64,000 bases of DNA from NCBI RefSeq assembly GCF_003122385.1, contig NZ_CP029255.1:124001-188000 (forward strand). The letters run 5' to 3'. The notes below the pieces were generated by a model. The model was not told the DNA's origin, did not search any database, and saw nothing but the letters and a program-made list of their open reading frames with translations. A program made the position numbers and the translations under genes. This DNA comes from Flavobacterium crocinum (lineage in GTDB: Bacteria > Bacteroidota > Bacteroidia > Flavobacteriales > Flavobacteriaceae). How positions within the stretch are numbered: position 1 is the stretch's first letter; every line of letters starts with the position of its first letter. Positions 1 through 8,143 of this stretch are shown here, in pieces.

Positions 1-75
1 AAGAGAGAGACAAAGCTTAAAATAAATTCATTAATTCGCGAAATCGATTACTGCATAGCACAACTATCAGATTAG
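1..75 (+). CDS. C-terminal end of a small coiled-coil protein upstream of zapA (partial)
   Basis: The window opens inside this gene, so only the last 24 codons are present. Frame 1 reads a charged tail ending in LIREIDYCIAQLSD, then tandem stops TAG TAA, and the zapA ATG follows within five bases of the first stop. In Flavobacteriia a short coiled-coil protein of unknown function commonly sits directly upstream of zapA, and this tail fits that pattern. The tight spacing suggests one transcript with zapA. The assignment rests on position and a short tail only. Confidence 0.6.
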   Translation, partial: KRETKLKINSLIREIDYCIAQLSD

Positions 76-79
76 TAAT

Positions 80-373
80 ATGGACGGAAAGCTTAAAATT
101 AAAATATCAATTGCCGATCGTGTTTACCCGTTAACGGTTGAACCAACTCAGGAAGAAGGACTTAGAAGTGCTTCAAAAAAAATTGATGCTATGATAAAGC
201 AATTCGAAGAAAATTATGCGGTTCGTGACAAACAAGATGTTCTGGCTATGTGCGCATTACAATTCGCATCGCAGGTAGAACAAAAACAAATTGATAACGC
301 AATCGATGGAGAAGAAACTATCGAAAGAATTAAAAGATTAAACACGCTTTTAGATCAATATCTCGAAAATTAA
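80..373 (+). CDS. zapA: Cell division protein ZapA
   Basis: The 97-residue product has the length and layout of ZapA, a small cytoplasmic protein that cross-links FtsZ filaments at the division ring. The N-terminal half (KLKIKISIADRVYPL) is the short beta-sheet domain. Residues about 25-97 form the long dimerizing helix, with the recognisable stretches EEGLRSASKKID and DVLAMCALQFASQ. The ATG lies just after the tandem stops of the upstream gene, so the two are probably cotranscribed. A 6S-like RNA and rny follow, an order also seen in relatives. Confidence 0.93.
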   Translation: MDGKLKIKISIADRVYPLTVEPTQEEGLRSASKKIDAMIKQFEENYAVRDKQDVLAMCALQFASQVEQKQIDNAIDGEETIERIKRLNTLLDQYLEN

Positions 374-395
374 ACGTTCTTTACAAAAACTAAGA

Positions 396-562
396 TACTG
401 CCTACATTAGTTCACAATTGGTAAACTCAACACTAACAATTTAGAATGAGCAAATCGTCGCTACTATAGTATGCCCTCCTTTTGGCTGGGAAACTTGAAC
501 AGTGAGTTAGCTCAAAACTTGTCTTTACGAGTTTATACAAGCAATTAATGTAGGCTTTTTTT
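396..562 (+). ncRNA. ssrS: 6S-like regulatory RNA (6S-Flavo type)
   Basis: This non-coding gap between zapA and rny folds end to end. GCCTACATTA (400-409) is perfectly complementary to TAATGTAGGC (546-555), and three more pairs including one G-U extend the stem inward. A second stem pairs GTAAACTC (421-428) with GAGTTTAT (529-536), extended by TTG/CAA around a bulged A. The remaining ~100 nt leaves room for the central bubble and terminal hairpin of 6S RNA. A T-run (556-562) follows the closing stem, as in an intrinsic terminator. 6S RNA mimics an open promoter and sequesters housekeeping RNA polymerase. In E. coli ssrS also lies next to zapA. The fold and synteny are seen; the family name is inferred. 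Confidence 0.82.
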
Positions 563-582
563 ATATATAAACCCTAACAAAC

Positions 583-2142
583 ATGGACATCATAACGATC
601 ATTATTGGTATTGTAGGTATTGCGGCAGGTTTTGCAATAGCTAAAATTATCGAGAAAAGTAATATTTCAAACCTCATCAAAAACGCTAAAAAAGAAGCTG
701 CTTCAATCCTAAAAGACGCTAATTTAGAAGCCGAAAACATTAAAAAAGATAAAATCCTTCAGGCAAAAGAGCGTTTTATCGAATTGAAATCGGAACACGA
801 ACAAGTTATTTTAGCACGCGATAAAAAAGTAGCTGAAGTAGAAAAACGCGTTCGCGACAAAGAATCTCAGGTTTCAAACGAACTTTCTAAAGCTAAAAAA
901 GTCAATGACGATTTTGAAGCTAAAACTGCTGAGTACAACAATAAAATTGAGGTTTTAGACAAAAAACAGGCTGAAGTTGACAAACTTCACAAAAGCCAGT
1001 TACAGCAATTAGAAGTAATTTCCGGTCTTTCTGCTGAAGAAGCAAAAGAGCAATTAGTGGAAGGTTTAAAAGCAGAAGCTAAAACTAAAGCCATGTCTCA
1101 CATTCAGGAAACTATTGAAGAGGCTAAACTTACTGCGCAACAAGAAGCGAAGAAAATCATCATTAATACTATTCAGAGAGTTGGAACTGAAGAAGCGGTT
1201 GAAAACTGTGTTTCTGTTTTCAACATTGAATCTGATGATGTAAAAGGTAGAATTATTGGACGTGAAGGACGTAACATTAGAGCGCTTGAAGCAGCTACGG
1301 GAGTTGAAATCATTGTTGACGATACACCGGAAGCAATCATTCTTTCTTGTTTTGATCCTGTTCGTAGAGAGATTGCTCGTTTGTCTTTACACAAATTAGT
1401 AACTGACGGACGTATTCACCCTGCAAGAATTGAAGAAGTTGTTGCTAAAACAGCAAAACAAATCGATGACGAAATTATCGAAGTTGGAAAACGTACGGTA
1501 ATCGACTTAGGAATTCACGGTTTACATCCTGAATTGATTAAAGTTGTTGGTAGAATGAAATACCGTTCTTCTTACGGACAAAATTTATTACAGCACTCAA
1601 GAGAGGTTTCTAAACTTTGCGGTATCATGGCTGCAGAATTAGGACTAAACGTGAAATTGGCAAAAAGAGCTGGTTTATTACACGATATCGGAAAAGTGCC
1701 GGATACAGAAAGTGATTTACCACACGCATTATTGGGTATGCAATGGGCTGAGAAATACGGTGAAAAAGAAGAAGTATGCAACGCGATTGGAGCACACCAC
1801 GACGAGATTGAAATGAAATCATTACTTTCTCCGATTATCCAAGTTTGTGATGCTATTTCTGGAGCTAGACCAGGCGCTAGACGTCAAGTTTTAGATTCTT
1901 ATATCCAACGTCTGAAAGATCTTGAAGATGTAGCTTACGGATTCAGCGGAGTTAAAAATGCTTATGCAATCCAAGCGGGTAGAGAACTTCGTGTAATTGT
2001 AGAAAGCGAAAAAGTTTCTGATGATAATGCTGCAAACTTATCTTTCGAAATTTCACAAAAAATTCAAACAGAAATGACTTATCCTGGACAAGTTAAAGTA
2101 ACAGTTATCAGAGAAACAAGAGCTGTTAATATTGCTAAATAA
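583..2142 (+). CDS. rny: Ribonuclease Y
   Basis: The 519-residue protein has the full RNase Y architecture. An N-terminal membrane anchor (residues about 3-20) is followed by a long charged coiled coil (about 28-190), then a KH RNA-binding domain with the GREG loop at 226-229, then an HD domain with the metal-binding LLHDIGK (H367, D368) and a conserved C-terminal region. It is a membrane-tethered endoribonuclease that initiates mRNA decay. The length matches the family. The gene follows the 6S-like RNA and ends at a strong palindromic terminator. Confidence 0.97.
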   Translation: MDIITIIIGIVGIAAGFAIAKIIEKSNISNLIKNAKKEAASILKDANLEAENIKKDKILQAKERFIELKSEHEQVILARDKKVAEVEKRVRDKESQVSNELSKAKKVNDDFEAKTAEYNNKIEVLDKKQAEVDKLHKSQLQQLEVISGLSAEEAKEQLVEGLKAEAKTKAMSHIQETIEEAKLTAQQEAKKIIINTIQRVGTEEAVENCVSVFNIESDDVKGRIIGREGRNIRALEAATGVEIIVDDTPEAIILSCFDPVRREIARLSLHKLVTDGRIHPARIEEVVAKTAKQIDDEIIEVGKRTVIDLGIHGLHPELIKVVGRMKYRSSYGQNLLQHSREVSKLCGIMAAELGLNVKLAKRAGLLHDIGKVPDTESDLPHALLGMQWAEKYGEKEEVCNAIGAHHDEIEMKSLLSPIIQVCDAISGARPGARRQVLDSYIQRLKDLEDVAYGFSGVKNAYAIQAGRELRVIVESEKVSDDNAANLSFEISQKIQTEMTYPGQVKVTVIRETRAVNIAK

Positions 2143-2160
2143 TCGAGGATATATTATATA

Positions 2161-2195
2161 AAAAGAAAGGCTGTCAATTGACAGCCTTTCTTTTT
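2161..2195. terminator. Bidirectional intrinsic terminator between rny and the PAS kinase
   Basis: Bases 2161-2194 are a perfect palindrome centred on CAATTG, with arms ending in GGCTGTC and GACAGCC flanked by A- and T-runs. It can terminate rny on the plus strand and the convergent kinase gene on the minus strand. Confidence 0.9.
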
Positions 2196-2211
2196 ACCTC
2201 TAATTTAAACC

Positions 2212-3732
2212 TCACATATCATTAAAAACGATTTTAAAGCTCGTTCCCACTCCTACTTCACTTTCTACCAAAACTGTCCCTTTCATCGCTTCTATTTGAT
2301 TTCTGGTGATATACAGTCCAATTCCGCGGGCTTCTTCATGTTTATGAAAAGTTTTATACATTCCGAATAATAAATCTCCGTACACTTTCAAATCAATCCC
2401 TAATCCGTTATCTGTAATTTTAAGCGATTTAAAACCTTCAGGCTCCAAAGCAAAATCAAACACTATAACAGGATCTCTTTCCGGATGGGCATATTTTATA
2501 GCATTGGTTGTAAAATTCAACAAAACACTCTCCATATACGCCGGATTAAAATTAATAGTCAAATACTTCGGAACATTATTTATTATTGTCACGTTGCGTT
2601 GTTTATCGTATCCTTTGATGGTTGAAATCGTTTTTTCGATATACTCGCATAACTTCAAAGGCACAACTGCAATATTGATATTACTTTGCGTTTTTACAAT
2701 CTGAGTCAGATTTGAAATGGTCTCATTTAAATCATTCGAAACGGTACGCAAATGTTCCAGCATTTCTTCGACAGTCTGTCTGCTCACGTCGGCATCAATA
2801 AAATCTAAAATCGACTTTATGTTTCCGGCTTGCGTATTTAAGTTATGCGAAACGATATGCGAAAAGTTTAGCAAACGACTATTCTGATCGCTATACAATT
2901 TCATCGTTTTTATAAGCTCCAATTCTTTTTCTTTCTGAGCAGAAACATCTGTATGCGTTCCAATTACACGTAAAGGTTTTCCGTTTTCGTCACGTTTAAT
3001 TACTTTCCCACGATCCAGAATCCATTTATAATTACCACTTGATGTCATTACACGATGGTAATTTTCATAATATGGAATTTTATTATCAAAATGTTCCTGA
3101 ATGTCCGAGTAATATTTTGGCAGATCGTCTGGATGCACAATTTTATCCCAGCGTTCCGGATCATCAAAAATATCAGTTGATTCCAATTCTAAAATTTTAA
3201 GCGAAAGCGAAGAATAAAAGACACTATTAGTGACCATATCCCAATCCCAAATTCCGACAGTAGAAGCATCAAGAGCAAATTGAAAACGTTCTTCGGATAT
3301 CCTAAGCTTTTCTTCTTTGTCTTTTAATTCTGTTATATCCGAAACATGTCCGTAAAAAACAACATTGCTATCCATAGCCAATTCTGTTTTCGCCGAAATC
3401 TTAAACCAGCGGATTCCTTTTTTAGGAAGGATAGCTCTGAACTCTATTTCCCAAGGGGTAATTTCTTTTCTGGCTTTAACCAAAGATTGAAAAAAATACT
3501 CACGATCTTGCGGTACAATTCTATTGTAAATTATAAGCTTTATATCATCAGTAAAATCGGTCGCAGAAAGCTCAAATATTTCATCTGCCGACTTGCTTAC
3601 AAGCGGGAATGAATAATTATTATCAGTATCAATAATAAATTGAAAAAGTAAGTCAGGCATTTCGGCCAACAATTTTTTATAAAAATTATTTACCTCCAAG
3701 CAATCGTCATTCCCATATAAATCAAAAACCAT
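2212..3732 (-). CDS. PAS-domain sensor histidine kinase
   Basis: A soluble-looking 506-residue sensor kinase with no predicted membrane segment. Two PAS/PAC units occupy about residues 15-140 and 145-275 (the second with the PAC-like RVIGTHTDVSAQK). The phosphoacceptor region is FSHIVSHNLNTQ with His296, of the Bacteroidota SHNL type. The ATPase domain follows, with N-box NFTTNAIKYA, G1 box DNGLGIDL and G2 box ARGIGLYI. No receiver domain and no adjacent response-regulator gene are seen, so its partner is unknown. It converges on rny and shares its terminator. The signal sensed cannot be read from sequence. Confidence 0.9.
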   Translation of the reverse strand: MVFDLYGNDDCLEVNNFYKKLLAEMPDLLFQFIIDTDNNYSFPLVSKSADEIFELSATDFTDDIKLIIYNRIVPQDREYFFQSLVKARKEITPWEIEFRAILPKKGIRWFKISAKTELAMDSNVVFYGHVSDITELKDKEEKLRISEERFQFALDASTVGIWDWDMVTNSVFYSSLSLKILELESTDIFDDPERWDKIVHPDDLPKYYSDIQEHFDNKIPYYENYHRVMTSSGNYKWILDRGKVIKRDENGKPLRVIGTHTDVSAQKEKELELIKTMKLYSDQNSRLLNFSHIVSHNLNTQAGNIKSILDFIDADVSRQTVEEMLEHLRTVSNDLNETISNLTQIVKTQSNINIAVVPLKLCEYIEKTISTIKGYDKQRNVTIINNVPKYLTINFNPAYMESVLLNFTTNAIKYAHPERDPVIVFDFALEPEGFKSLKITDNGLGIDLKVYGDLLFGMYKTFHKHEEARGIGLYITRNQIEAMKGTVLVESEVGVGTSFKIVFNDM

Positions 3733-3882
3733 ATACTACTTCTTTATGTAAATAAAATATTTAGATTTTTTCTTTAAAAAAGAGAGAAAAATCACAACTT
3801 ATTTCATTATTGTTTTTATTACAACAACATTTTAACACAATATATAAATTTTTACAACAAAACAAACGTCACTTTCAAAAAA

Positions 3883-4779
3883 TTATTTTCTTGGATGAAA
3901 ACTATGCATCACTTCTTTTAAGAAACTGCGATCTAAATGCACATAAATTTCAGTTGTTGTAATTGATTCGTGGCCTAACATTAATTGAATCGATCTTAAA
4001 TCTGCACCATTTTCAAGCAGATGTGTCGCAAAGGAATGTCTTAGCGTATGGGGGCTTATATTTTTTTTCAGATTAATTTTTTGAGCTAAATCTTTTATAA
4101 TAGTAAAGATCATAGCTCTGGTTAATTGATTTCCTCTTCGATTTAAAAACAAGGTATCCTCAGCTCCTTTTTTGATATTTAAATTCGGACGGACAGCATT
4201 TTTATAAATATCAATATACTTTTGAGTTAATGACCCTATTGGAACAAATCTTTCTTTATTTCCTTTACCGGTAATTTTAATAAAACCCTCATCGAAGAAC
4301 AAATCTGAAATTTTAAGCGTCGTTAATTCCGAAACACGAAGTCCACAACCATAAAGCGTTTCAAGAATAGCTCTGTTTCGCTCTCCTTCATTGGTACTTA
4401 AATCTATCGCATCGATCAAATTATCGATTTCCTGAAGCGATAAAGTATCCGGCAACTTACGACCCGTTTTTGGAGCTTCGATTAATTCCAGCGGATTATC
4501 ATTTCTATAATCTTCAAAAACCAGATAATTAAAGAAACTTTTTAGTCCGGAAATAATTCGTGCCTGTGATCTTGGATTTACTTCTTTTGCAACAGCATAA
4601 ATGAACTGTTGTAAAGTTTCGTCGGAGATTTTGATTGGCGAAACCTCAATTTGATTGGTTTCTAAAAAAAGACAAAGCCTTTCAATATCAAAGCCGTAAT
4701 TTTCAATCGTATTTTTAGACAAACCTCTTTCGATCCTCAAATACGACTGATAATCTTTAATATATCTGCTCCAATTCAT
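3883..4779 (-). CDS. xerD: Tyrosine recombinase XerD
   Basis: The 298-residue protein is a complete Xer-type tyrosine recombinase that resolves chromosome dimers at dif. It has an N-terminal SAM-like core-binding domain (about 1-85) and a catalytic domain containing the expected set: Arg148 (GCGLRVSELT), Lys172, His244 and Arg247 (HTLRHSFATHLL), His270 (LMLGHESI) and the nucleophile Tyr279 (TTEIYVHL). Length is typical. In related genomes xerD lies close to aroQ; here the two are separated by the outer-membrane paralog array. It could be named XerC/XerD interchangeably without comparison to the genome's other copies. Confidence 0.93.
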   Translation of the reverse strand: MNWSRYIKDYQSYLRIERGLSKNTIENYGFDIERLCLFLETNQIEVSPIKISDETLQQFIYAVAKEVNPRSQARIISGLKSFFNYLVFEDYRNDNPLELIEAPKTGRKLPDTLSLQEIDNLIDAIDLSTNEGERNRAILETLYGCGLRVSELTTLKISDLFFDEGFIKITGKGNKERFVPIGSLTQKYIDIYKNAVRPNLNIKKGAEDTLFLNRRGNQLTRAMIFTIIKDLAQKINLKKNISPHTLRHSFATHLLENGADLRSIQLMLGHESITTTEIYVHLDRSFLKEVMHSFHPRK

Positions 4780-4806
4780 ATTTACAAAGTAAGTGATTTT
4801 TTGGCA

Positions 4807-4836
4807 TAAAAAAACCTTCCTTTTTTAGAGGAAGGT
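4807..4836 (-). terminator. Intrinsic terminator of the first beta-barrel gene
   Basis: ACCTTCCT (4814-4821) pairs with AGGAAGGT (4829-4836). Read on the minus strand the hairpin is followed by a seven-T run, placed between the barrel gene stop at 4862 and the xerD start. Confidence 0.85.
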
Positions 4837-4861
4837 CTTTTTCAATATTTTAAAATCCTGA

Positions 4862-5473
4862 TTAAAATTTATATCCTACTGATACTGAAAAAACACCATT
4901 ATGAACTTTTGAATCATCACCGGCTTCAGTTTTAGCAATATTAGCTAAACCTAAATTATATCTGGCGCTGGCAAATATATTCTCAGTAAACTCATATCCG
5001 GCTCCAAAATTTAATCCAAAATCAATTGATTCAAAATTTTCCTTGATATCTTCTTTATTGTCTATATTAAGCTGATCTACTTTTACTCTTGCTTTTGCTG
5101 AAGTTAAAAACCCAATTTGAGGACCGGCTTCAATAAAAAACTTTTCTACAGCAAAATATTTGAACATAACCGGTACATTAATATAATCGAAATTAAAACA
5201 TGTTTTTGTTTTATACCCCTCTACCTCCATATCATCAAATCTGGTACCTTGTGTAGAGTACAAAAGCTCAGGCTGTATTGCAAATTTCTCAGAAAATTTT
5301 ATTTCAACGAAACCACCTGCATGAAAGCCAAATTTTGATTTCAGGTCCATTCCGTCTGTATCACCCGATAAACTTGACAAATTCAAACCACCTTTTACTC
5401 CATACTTAACTTCTTGTGCATTTGCAAATCCAAATGCCATAACTGCCATTGCAGATAAAATAATTTTCTTCAT
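4862..5473 (-). CDS. Porin-family outer-membrane beta-barrel protein (paralog 1)
   Basis: A 203-residue secreted protein beginning MKKIILSAMAVMAF with a Sec signal peptide ending FANAQ. The mature part shows the small beta-barrel pattern of the porin family (OMP_b-brl_2): VKYGVKGGLNLS at the N-terminus, GFHAGGFVEIKFSEKF and IQPELLYSTQG in the middle, EAGPQIGFL, and a C-terminal strand ending VSVGYKF with terminal Phe. I chose the MKK start because an in-frame upstream Met would add an 11-residue leader and lies too close to the -10 type box at 5504-5511. It is one of four paralogs and a stub lying together. Function is probably structural or small-solute related; not known. Confidence 0.88.
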   Translation of the reverse strand: MKKIILSAMAVMAFGFANAQEVKYGVKGGLNLSSLSGDTDGMDLKSKFGFHAGGFVEIKFSEKFAIQPELLYSTQGTRFDDMEVEGYKTKTCFNFDYINVPVMFKYFAVEKFFIEAGPQIGFLTSAKARVKVDQLNIDNKEDIKENFESIDFGLNFGAGYEFTENIFASARYNLGLANIAKTEAGDDSKVHNGVFSVSVGYKF

Positions 5474-5503
5474 TTTTTTGTTTTTGGTTAAAATTAATTG
5501 AAC

Positions 5504-5511
5504 CAAATATA
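5504..5511 (-). promoter_or_regulatory. -7 promoter box of barrel paralog 1
   Basis: The minus strand reads TATATTTG, a perfect match to the Bacteroidota TAnnTTTG -7 element, 31 bases before the ATG. The same octamer precedes paralog 2. No clear -33 TTG is seen. Confidence 0.6.
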
Positions 5512-5621
5512 AAAATTTACCTATAAAAAACGCATAAGCTAAAATTTTATTTGTTAAGATTTATTATAAAAAAAAAAAACCTTCCCAAGAGCAGAAAGAT
5601 TTATTTATTAGTCGAAAACAA

Positions 5622-5711
5622 TTAAAACTTGTAATTAAATCCAATATTTAAAGATGATATATCCCCATCATTTGCAATTACCTTACAGGCAAAAAAAATA
5701 ATATTTTTCAT
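5622..5711 (-). pseudogene. Internally deleted stub of a fifth beta-barrel paralog
   Basis: The minus strand holds a 29-codon frame starting MKNIIFFA, like the paralogs' signal peptide, and running directly into NDGDISSLNIGFNYKF and stop, like their last beta strand (compare SVGYKF, SLAYKF, SLGYKF). The whole barrel between the two ends is missing while the frame stays open. It lies in line between paralogs 1 and 2, in the same orientation, where a complete gene would be expected. Downstream, an A-rich CCTTCCC stretch (5569-5600) resembles a worn terminator. I read it as the scar of a large in-frame deletion. Confidence 0.75.
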
Positions 5712-5730
5712 TTAAAAATAATATATAAAC

Positions 5731-5757
5731 AAAAAGCCTTTCAAAATGAAAGGCTTT
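5731..5757 (-). terminator. Intrinsic terminator of barrel paralog 2
   Basis: AAAGCCTTTC and GAAAGGCTTT pair around a short AAAAT loop, and the minus strand continues into a T-run. It lies 21 bases beyond the stop of the gene at 5779. Confidence 0.85.
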
Positions 5758-5778
5758 CAAATATTCTATTTTAGAAAA

Positions 5779-6348
5779 TTAGAATTTATAAGCTAAAGAA
5801 AGTGCAAAAACACTGTTTTTGGGGCTATCAAAATACTCATCAAAATCTTGTGCATTGTAATCTGCTACATTGGAAATACCAACAGTGTAACGAATGTTTA
5901 CTGAAAGATTATCGGTAAAATTGTATCCTCCTCCAAAGTTAAAGCCAAAATCAGTTGATTTGTATGCGTCTTTCGCATCTTCTCCATCAACTTTAGCAGA
6001 AACTAAGAATCCAATTTGAGGACCTGCCTCTACTGTCCATTGTTTTGTAATAAAAAATTTAGCTAAGACTGGTACATTAATGTAGTTTAATTTAGAATTT
6101 ACATCTAAATCATCAAGTTTTGCACCTTGAGTTGAAAATAAAACCTCAGGCTGAATTGCCAATCTTTCAATTACTTTGATTTCAGCAAAACCTCCAACAT
6201 GAAAACCTACTAAAGATTTAGCATCCCAGTAATTCCCACCGGCAAAAGTTGTTAAGTTAAGTCCTCCTTTTACTCCAAATCTGGTTTCCTGAGCATTGGT
6301 AAATGCAAATGCCATTATTGCGATGGCAGATAAAATAATTTTCTTCAT
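5779..6348 (-). CDS. Porin-family outer-membrane beta-barrel protein (paralog 2)
   Basis: A 189-residue secreted barrel protein. The signal peptide MKKIILSAIAIMAFAFTNAQ differs from that of paralog 1 at only a few positions, pointing to recent duplication. The same landmarks follow in order: RFGVKGGLNLTTF, GFHVGGFAEIK, IQPEVLFSTQGAK, EAGPQIGFLVSAK, FGFNFGGGYNFTDN and a C-terminal strand ending LSLAYKF. It has its own promoter box and terminator, so it is probably transcribed alone. Exact function is unknown; the fold places it in the outer membrane. Confidence 0.88.
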   Translation of the reverse strand: MKKIILSAIAIMAFAFTNAQETRFGVKGGLNLTTFAGGNYWDAKSLVGFHVGGFAEIKVIERLAIQPEVLFSTQGAKLDDLDVNSKLNYINVPVLAKFFITKQWTVEAGPQIGFLVSAKVDGEDAKDAYKSTDFGFNFGGGYNFTDNLSVNIRYTVGISNVADYNAQDFDEYFDSPKNSVFALSLAYKF

Positions 6349-6377
6349 CTTAATTTGTTTTGGTTAAATTTAATAAC

Positions 6378-6385
6378 CAAATATA
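6378..6385 (-). promoter_or_regulatory. -7 promoter box of barrel paralog 2
   Basis: The minus strand reads TATATTTG, matching TAnnTTTG, 30 bases before the ATG. Sequence and spacing are almost identical to those upstream of paralog 1. Confidence 0.6.
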
Positions 6386-6495
6386 AAAATATTCTTCATA
6401 AAAACTAATTTGGATTTTAACAAATAAAATAGTAATAAGTATAGATATGGTTAATTGAAGATGAATTTGGTCTTAATTTTTTATATAAAAAGAGA

Positions 6496-6528
6496 AAAAG
6501 CCTTTTCGTAAATATGAAAAGGCTTTTT
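6496..6528 (-). terminator. Intrinsic terminator of barrel paralog 3
   Basis: AAAAAGCCTTTTC and GAAAAGGCTTTTT pair around a short loop just beyond the stop of the gene at 6547. The flanking A/T runs allow termination on either strand. Confidence 0.85.
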
Positions 6529-6546
6529 AAGAAATGAAAGTTCAAT

Positions 6547-7137
6547 TTAGAATTTGTATCCTAATGACAATGAAATTACATTATTATGAATTTTACCACC
6601 TTCTTTAGAATCTGAAATATTTGAAAGACCAAAATTATATCTCAACCCAGCTGATAAATTTTCTGTAAAATCATACCCTGCTCCGACATTAAAACTAAAG
6701 TCAGTTGTTTTAAAAATATCTTTTATATTATCTTTTCCAGAAGCAACTTTTCCATTGTAACTACTTTCCCAATTTGATTTTGCTGATAATAAGAACCCAG
6801 CTTGTGGACCAGCTTCGACACTCAACTTATCGATAATATAGTACTTAGCCATAATAGGAATATTCAAATAACTCATGCTAACTTTCTCTTTAGAAAAAGA
6901 ATCTTCAAATTTGGCTCCTTGAGCAGAATATAAAAGCTCTGGCTGAATCGCGAATTTATCTGAAAGCTTAAATTCTGCAAAACCACCTACATGAAAGCCA
7001 ACTTTAGATGATGCATCTTCAATATCACCTGTAAAATTTGAAAGGTTAACACCTCCCTTTACTCCAAACTTAATATCCTGCGCATTAACAACCCCAAAAC
7101 TCATCACTGCAATAGCAGCCAAAAAAAAATTTCTCAT
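6547..7137 (-). CDS. Porin-family outer-membrane beta-barrel protein (paralog 3)
   Basis: A 196-residue barrel protein with signal peptide MRNFFLAAIAVMSFGVVNAQ. It keeps the family order: IKFGVKGGVNLSNFTGD, GFHVGGFAEFKLSDKF, IQPELLYSAQGAK, EAGPQAGFLLSAK, FSFNVGAGYDFTEN and a terminal strand ending LSLGYKF. A longer loop between EAGPQAGFLLSAK and the next strand distinguishes it from paralogs 1 and 2. Its promoter box (TAGTTTTG) is the type used by paralog 4, not that of paralogs 1 and 2. Function unknown beyond outer-membrane location. Confidence 0.88.
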   Translation of the reverse strand: MRNFFLAAIAVMSFGVVNAQDIKFGVKGGVNLSNFTGDIEDASSKVGFHVGGFAEFKLSDKFAIQPELLYSAQGAKFEDSFSKEKVSMSYLNIPIMAKYYIIDKLSVEAGPQAGFLLSAKSNWESSYNGKVASGKDNIKDIFKTTDFSFNVGAGYDFTENLSAGLRYNFGLSNISDSKEGGKIHNNVISLSLGYKF

Positions 7138-7165
7138 GTTTATAATTTATTAATTTATTTGATAC

Positions 7166-7173
7166 CAAAACTA
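7166..7173 (-). promoter_or_regulatory. -7 promoter box of barrel paralog 3
   Basis: The minus strand reads TAGTTTTG, a match to TAnnTTTG, 29 bases from the ATG. The same octamer lies upstream of the divergent paralog 4. Confidence 0.55.
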
Positions 7174-7370
7174 AGATTAGACCTACAAAAATAAATCCCC
7201 CAGAAGTTTAAAAAATATTAAAATAAGACATAAAAAATCAACTAAAAACAAAGCTGAAAATCAACATTATAACTGTAAAAATCCTCGTTTAACTACTCAA
7301 AAAAAGATTTATAGTGGGAATTTTATTAATTATTTAATCTAAATTATAAGGCAATAAAATGCTAAATATG

Positions 7371-7378
7371 TAGTTTTG
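7371..7378 (+). promoter_or_regulatory. -7 promoter box of barrel paralog 4
   Basis: TAGTTTTG matches TAnnTTTG, 45 bases before the chosen ATG at 7424. It overlaps an in-frame upstream ATG at 7376, which argues that the upstream ATG is not used. Confidence 0.55.
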
Positions 7379-7423
7379 AACTTTAGAATAACATTTAAAT
7401 ACCAAAATTTAAAAAACATTTTT

Positions 7424-7987
7424 ATGAAAAAAATAATTGTAGCCGCTGTATTGTTCCTAGCAACATCAGCAACGATGAATGCTCAACTTTTAAAATTAGG
7501 AGTAAAAGCTGGGGTTAACTTTGCTAATCAAACTGGAGGAAACTTTGATGGAATTTCAGTTGATAAAGAAGGAATTACAAGTTATCATGCAGGTCTTGTT
7601 GCAGAAGTAAAATTATTAGATAAATTTTCTATCCAGCCTGAACTTTTATACTCTACTGTAGGAGCGAAATATAAATTTGATGAAGTAAGTGAGGACATTA
7701 AAAATGAATTAGGATACATCACAATTCCTGTAATGGCTAAATTTTATTTAAATAATACTTTTAGCATCGAAGCTGGTCCACAAGCATCTTTCCTAGTTAG
7801 TGAAAGAGATAATTTTAATGTTAATGACGGTGAGACTTTTGAATTTGGTCTAAATGCCGGATTAGGAGTAAAACTTACTGAAAGCATCTTTTTACAAGGA
7901 CGTTATGGAATAGGACTAACTGAAGCATCAAAAAATGCTGACATTAAAAACTCTGTATTCCAGATTTCAGCAGGATTTATGTTCTAA
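7424..7987 (+). CDS. Porin-family outer-membrane beta-barrel protein (paralog 4)
   Basis: A 187-residue barrel protein, the only one of the four on the plus strand. The start at MKKIIVAAVLFLATS gives a clean signal peptide ending TMNAQ; a longer frame begins at 7376 but that ATG sits inside the promoter box. Family landmarks are LKLGVKAGVNFANQ, SYHAGLVAEVKLLDKF, IQPELLYSTVGAKY, EAGPQASFLVSE, FGLNAGLGVKLTES and a terminal strand ending ISAGFMF. It is the most diverged of the set. It ends at its own terminator before aroQ. Confidence 0.87.
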   Translation: MKKIIVAAVLFLATSATMNAQLLKLGVKAGVNFANQTGGNFDGISVDKEGITSYHAGLVAEVKLLDKFSIQPELLYSTVGAKYKFDEVSEDIKNELGYITIPVMAKFYLNNTFSIEAGPQASFLVSERDNFNVNDGETFEFGLNAGLGVKLTESIFLQGRYGIGLTEASKNADIKNSVFQISAGFMF

Positions 7988-8010
7988 AAGAATATCACAT
8001 ACTTTTATAA

Positions 8011-8045
8011 AAACCGTTCTATTAATTAGAGCGGTTTTTTTATTT
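8011..8045 (+). terminator. Intrinsic terminator of barrel paralog 4
   Basis: AAACCGTTCT (8011-8020) pairs with AGAGCGGTTT with one G-U pair around a short A/T loop, followed by a T-rich run. Confidence 0.85.
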
Positions 8046-8055
8046 TTACAAAGTT

Positions 8056-8105
8056 CAATGGCAAAAATCAATTGCAATACCAATGACAATGGCAATGACA
8101 AAATC
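8056..8105. repeat. Low-complexity CAATGGCAA/CAATGACAA repeat
   Basis: About 50 bases between the terminator and aroQ are built from near-copies of CAATGGCAA and CAATGACAA. This looks like slipped-strand expansion in the aroQ leader rather than a coding or structured element. Confidence 0.5.
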
Positions 8106-8143
8106 AAATAAAAATATAATACCTCAACATAAATAATTTAAAC

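Noticed and set aside
2504..2704. Plus-strand frame inside the PAS kinase gene
   Set aside because: Antisense to the kinase ATPase domain, with no start context or family match.
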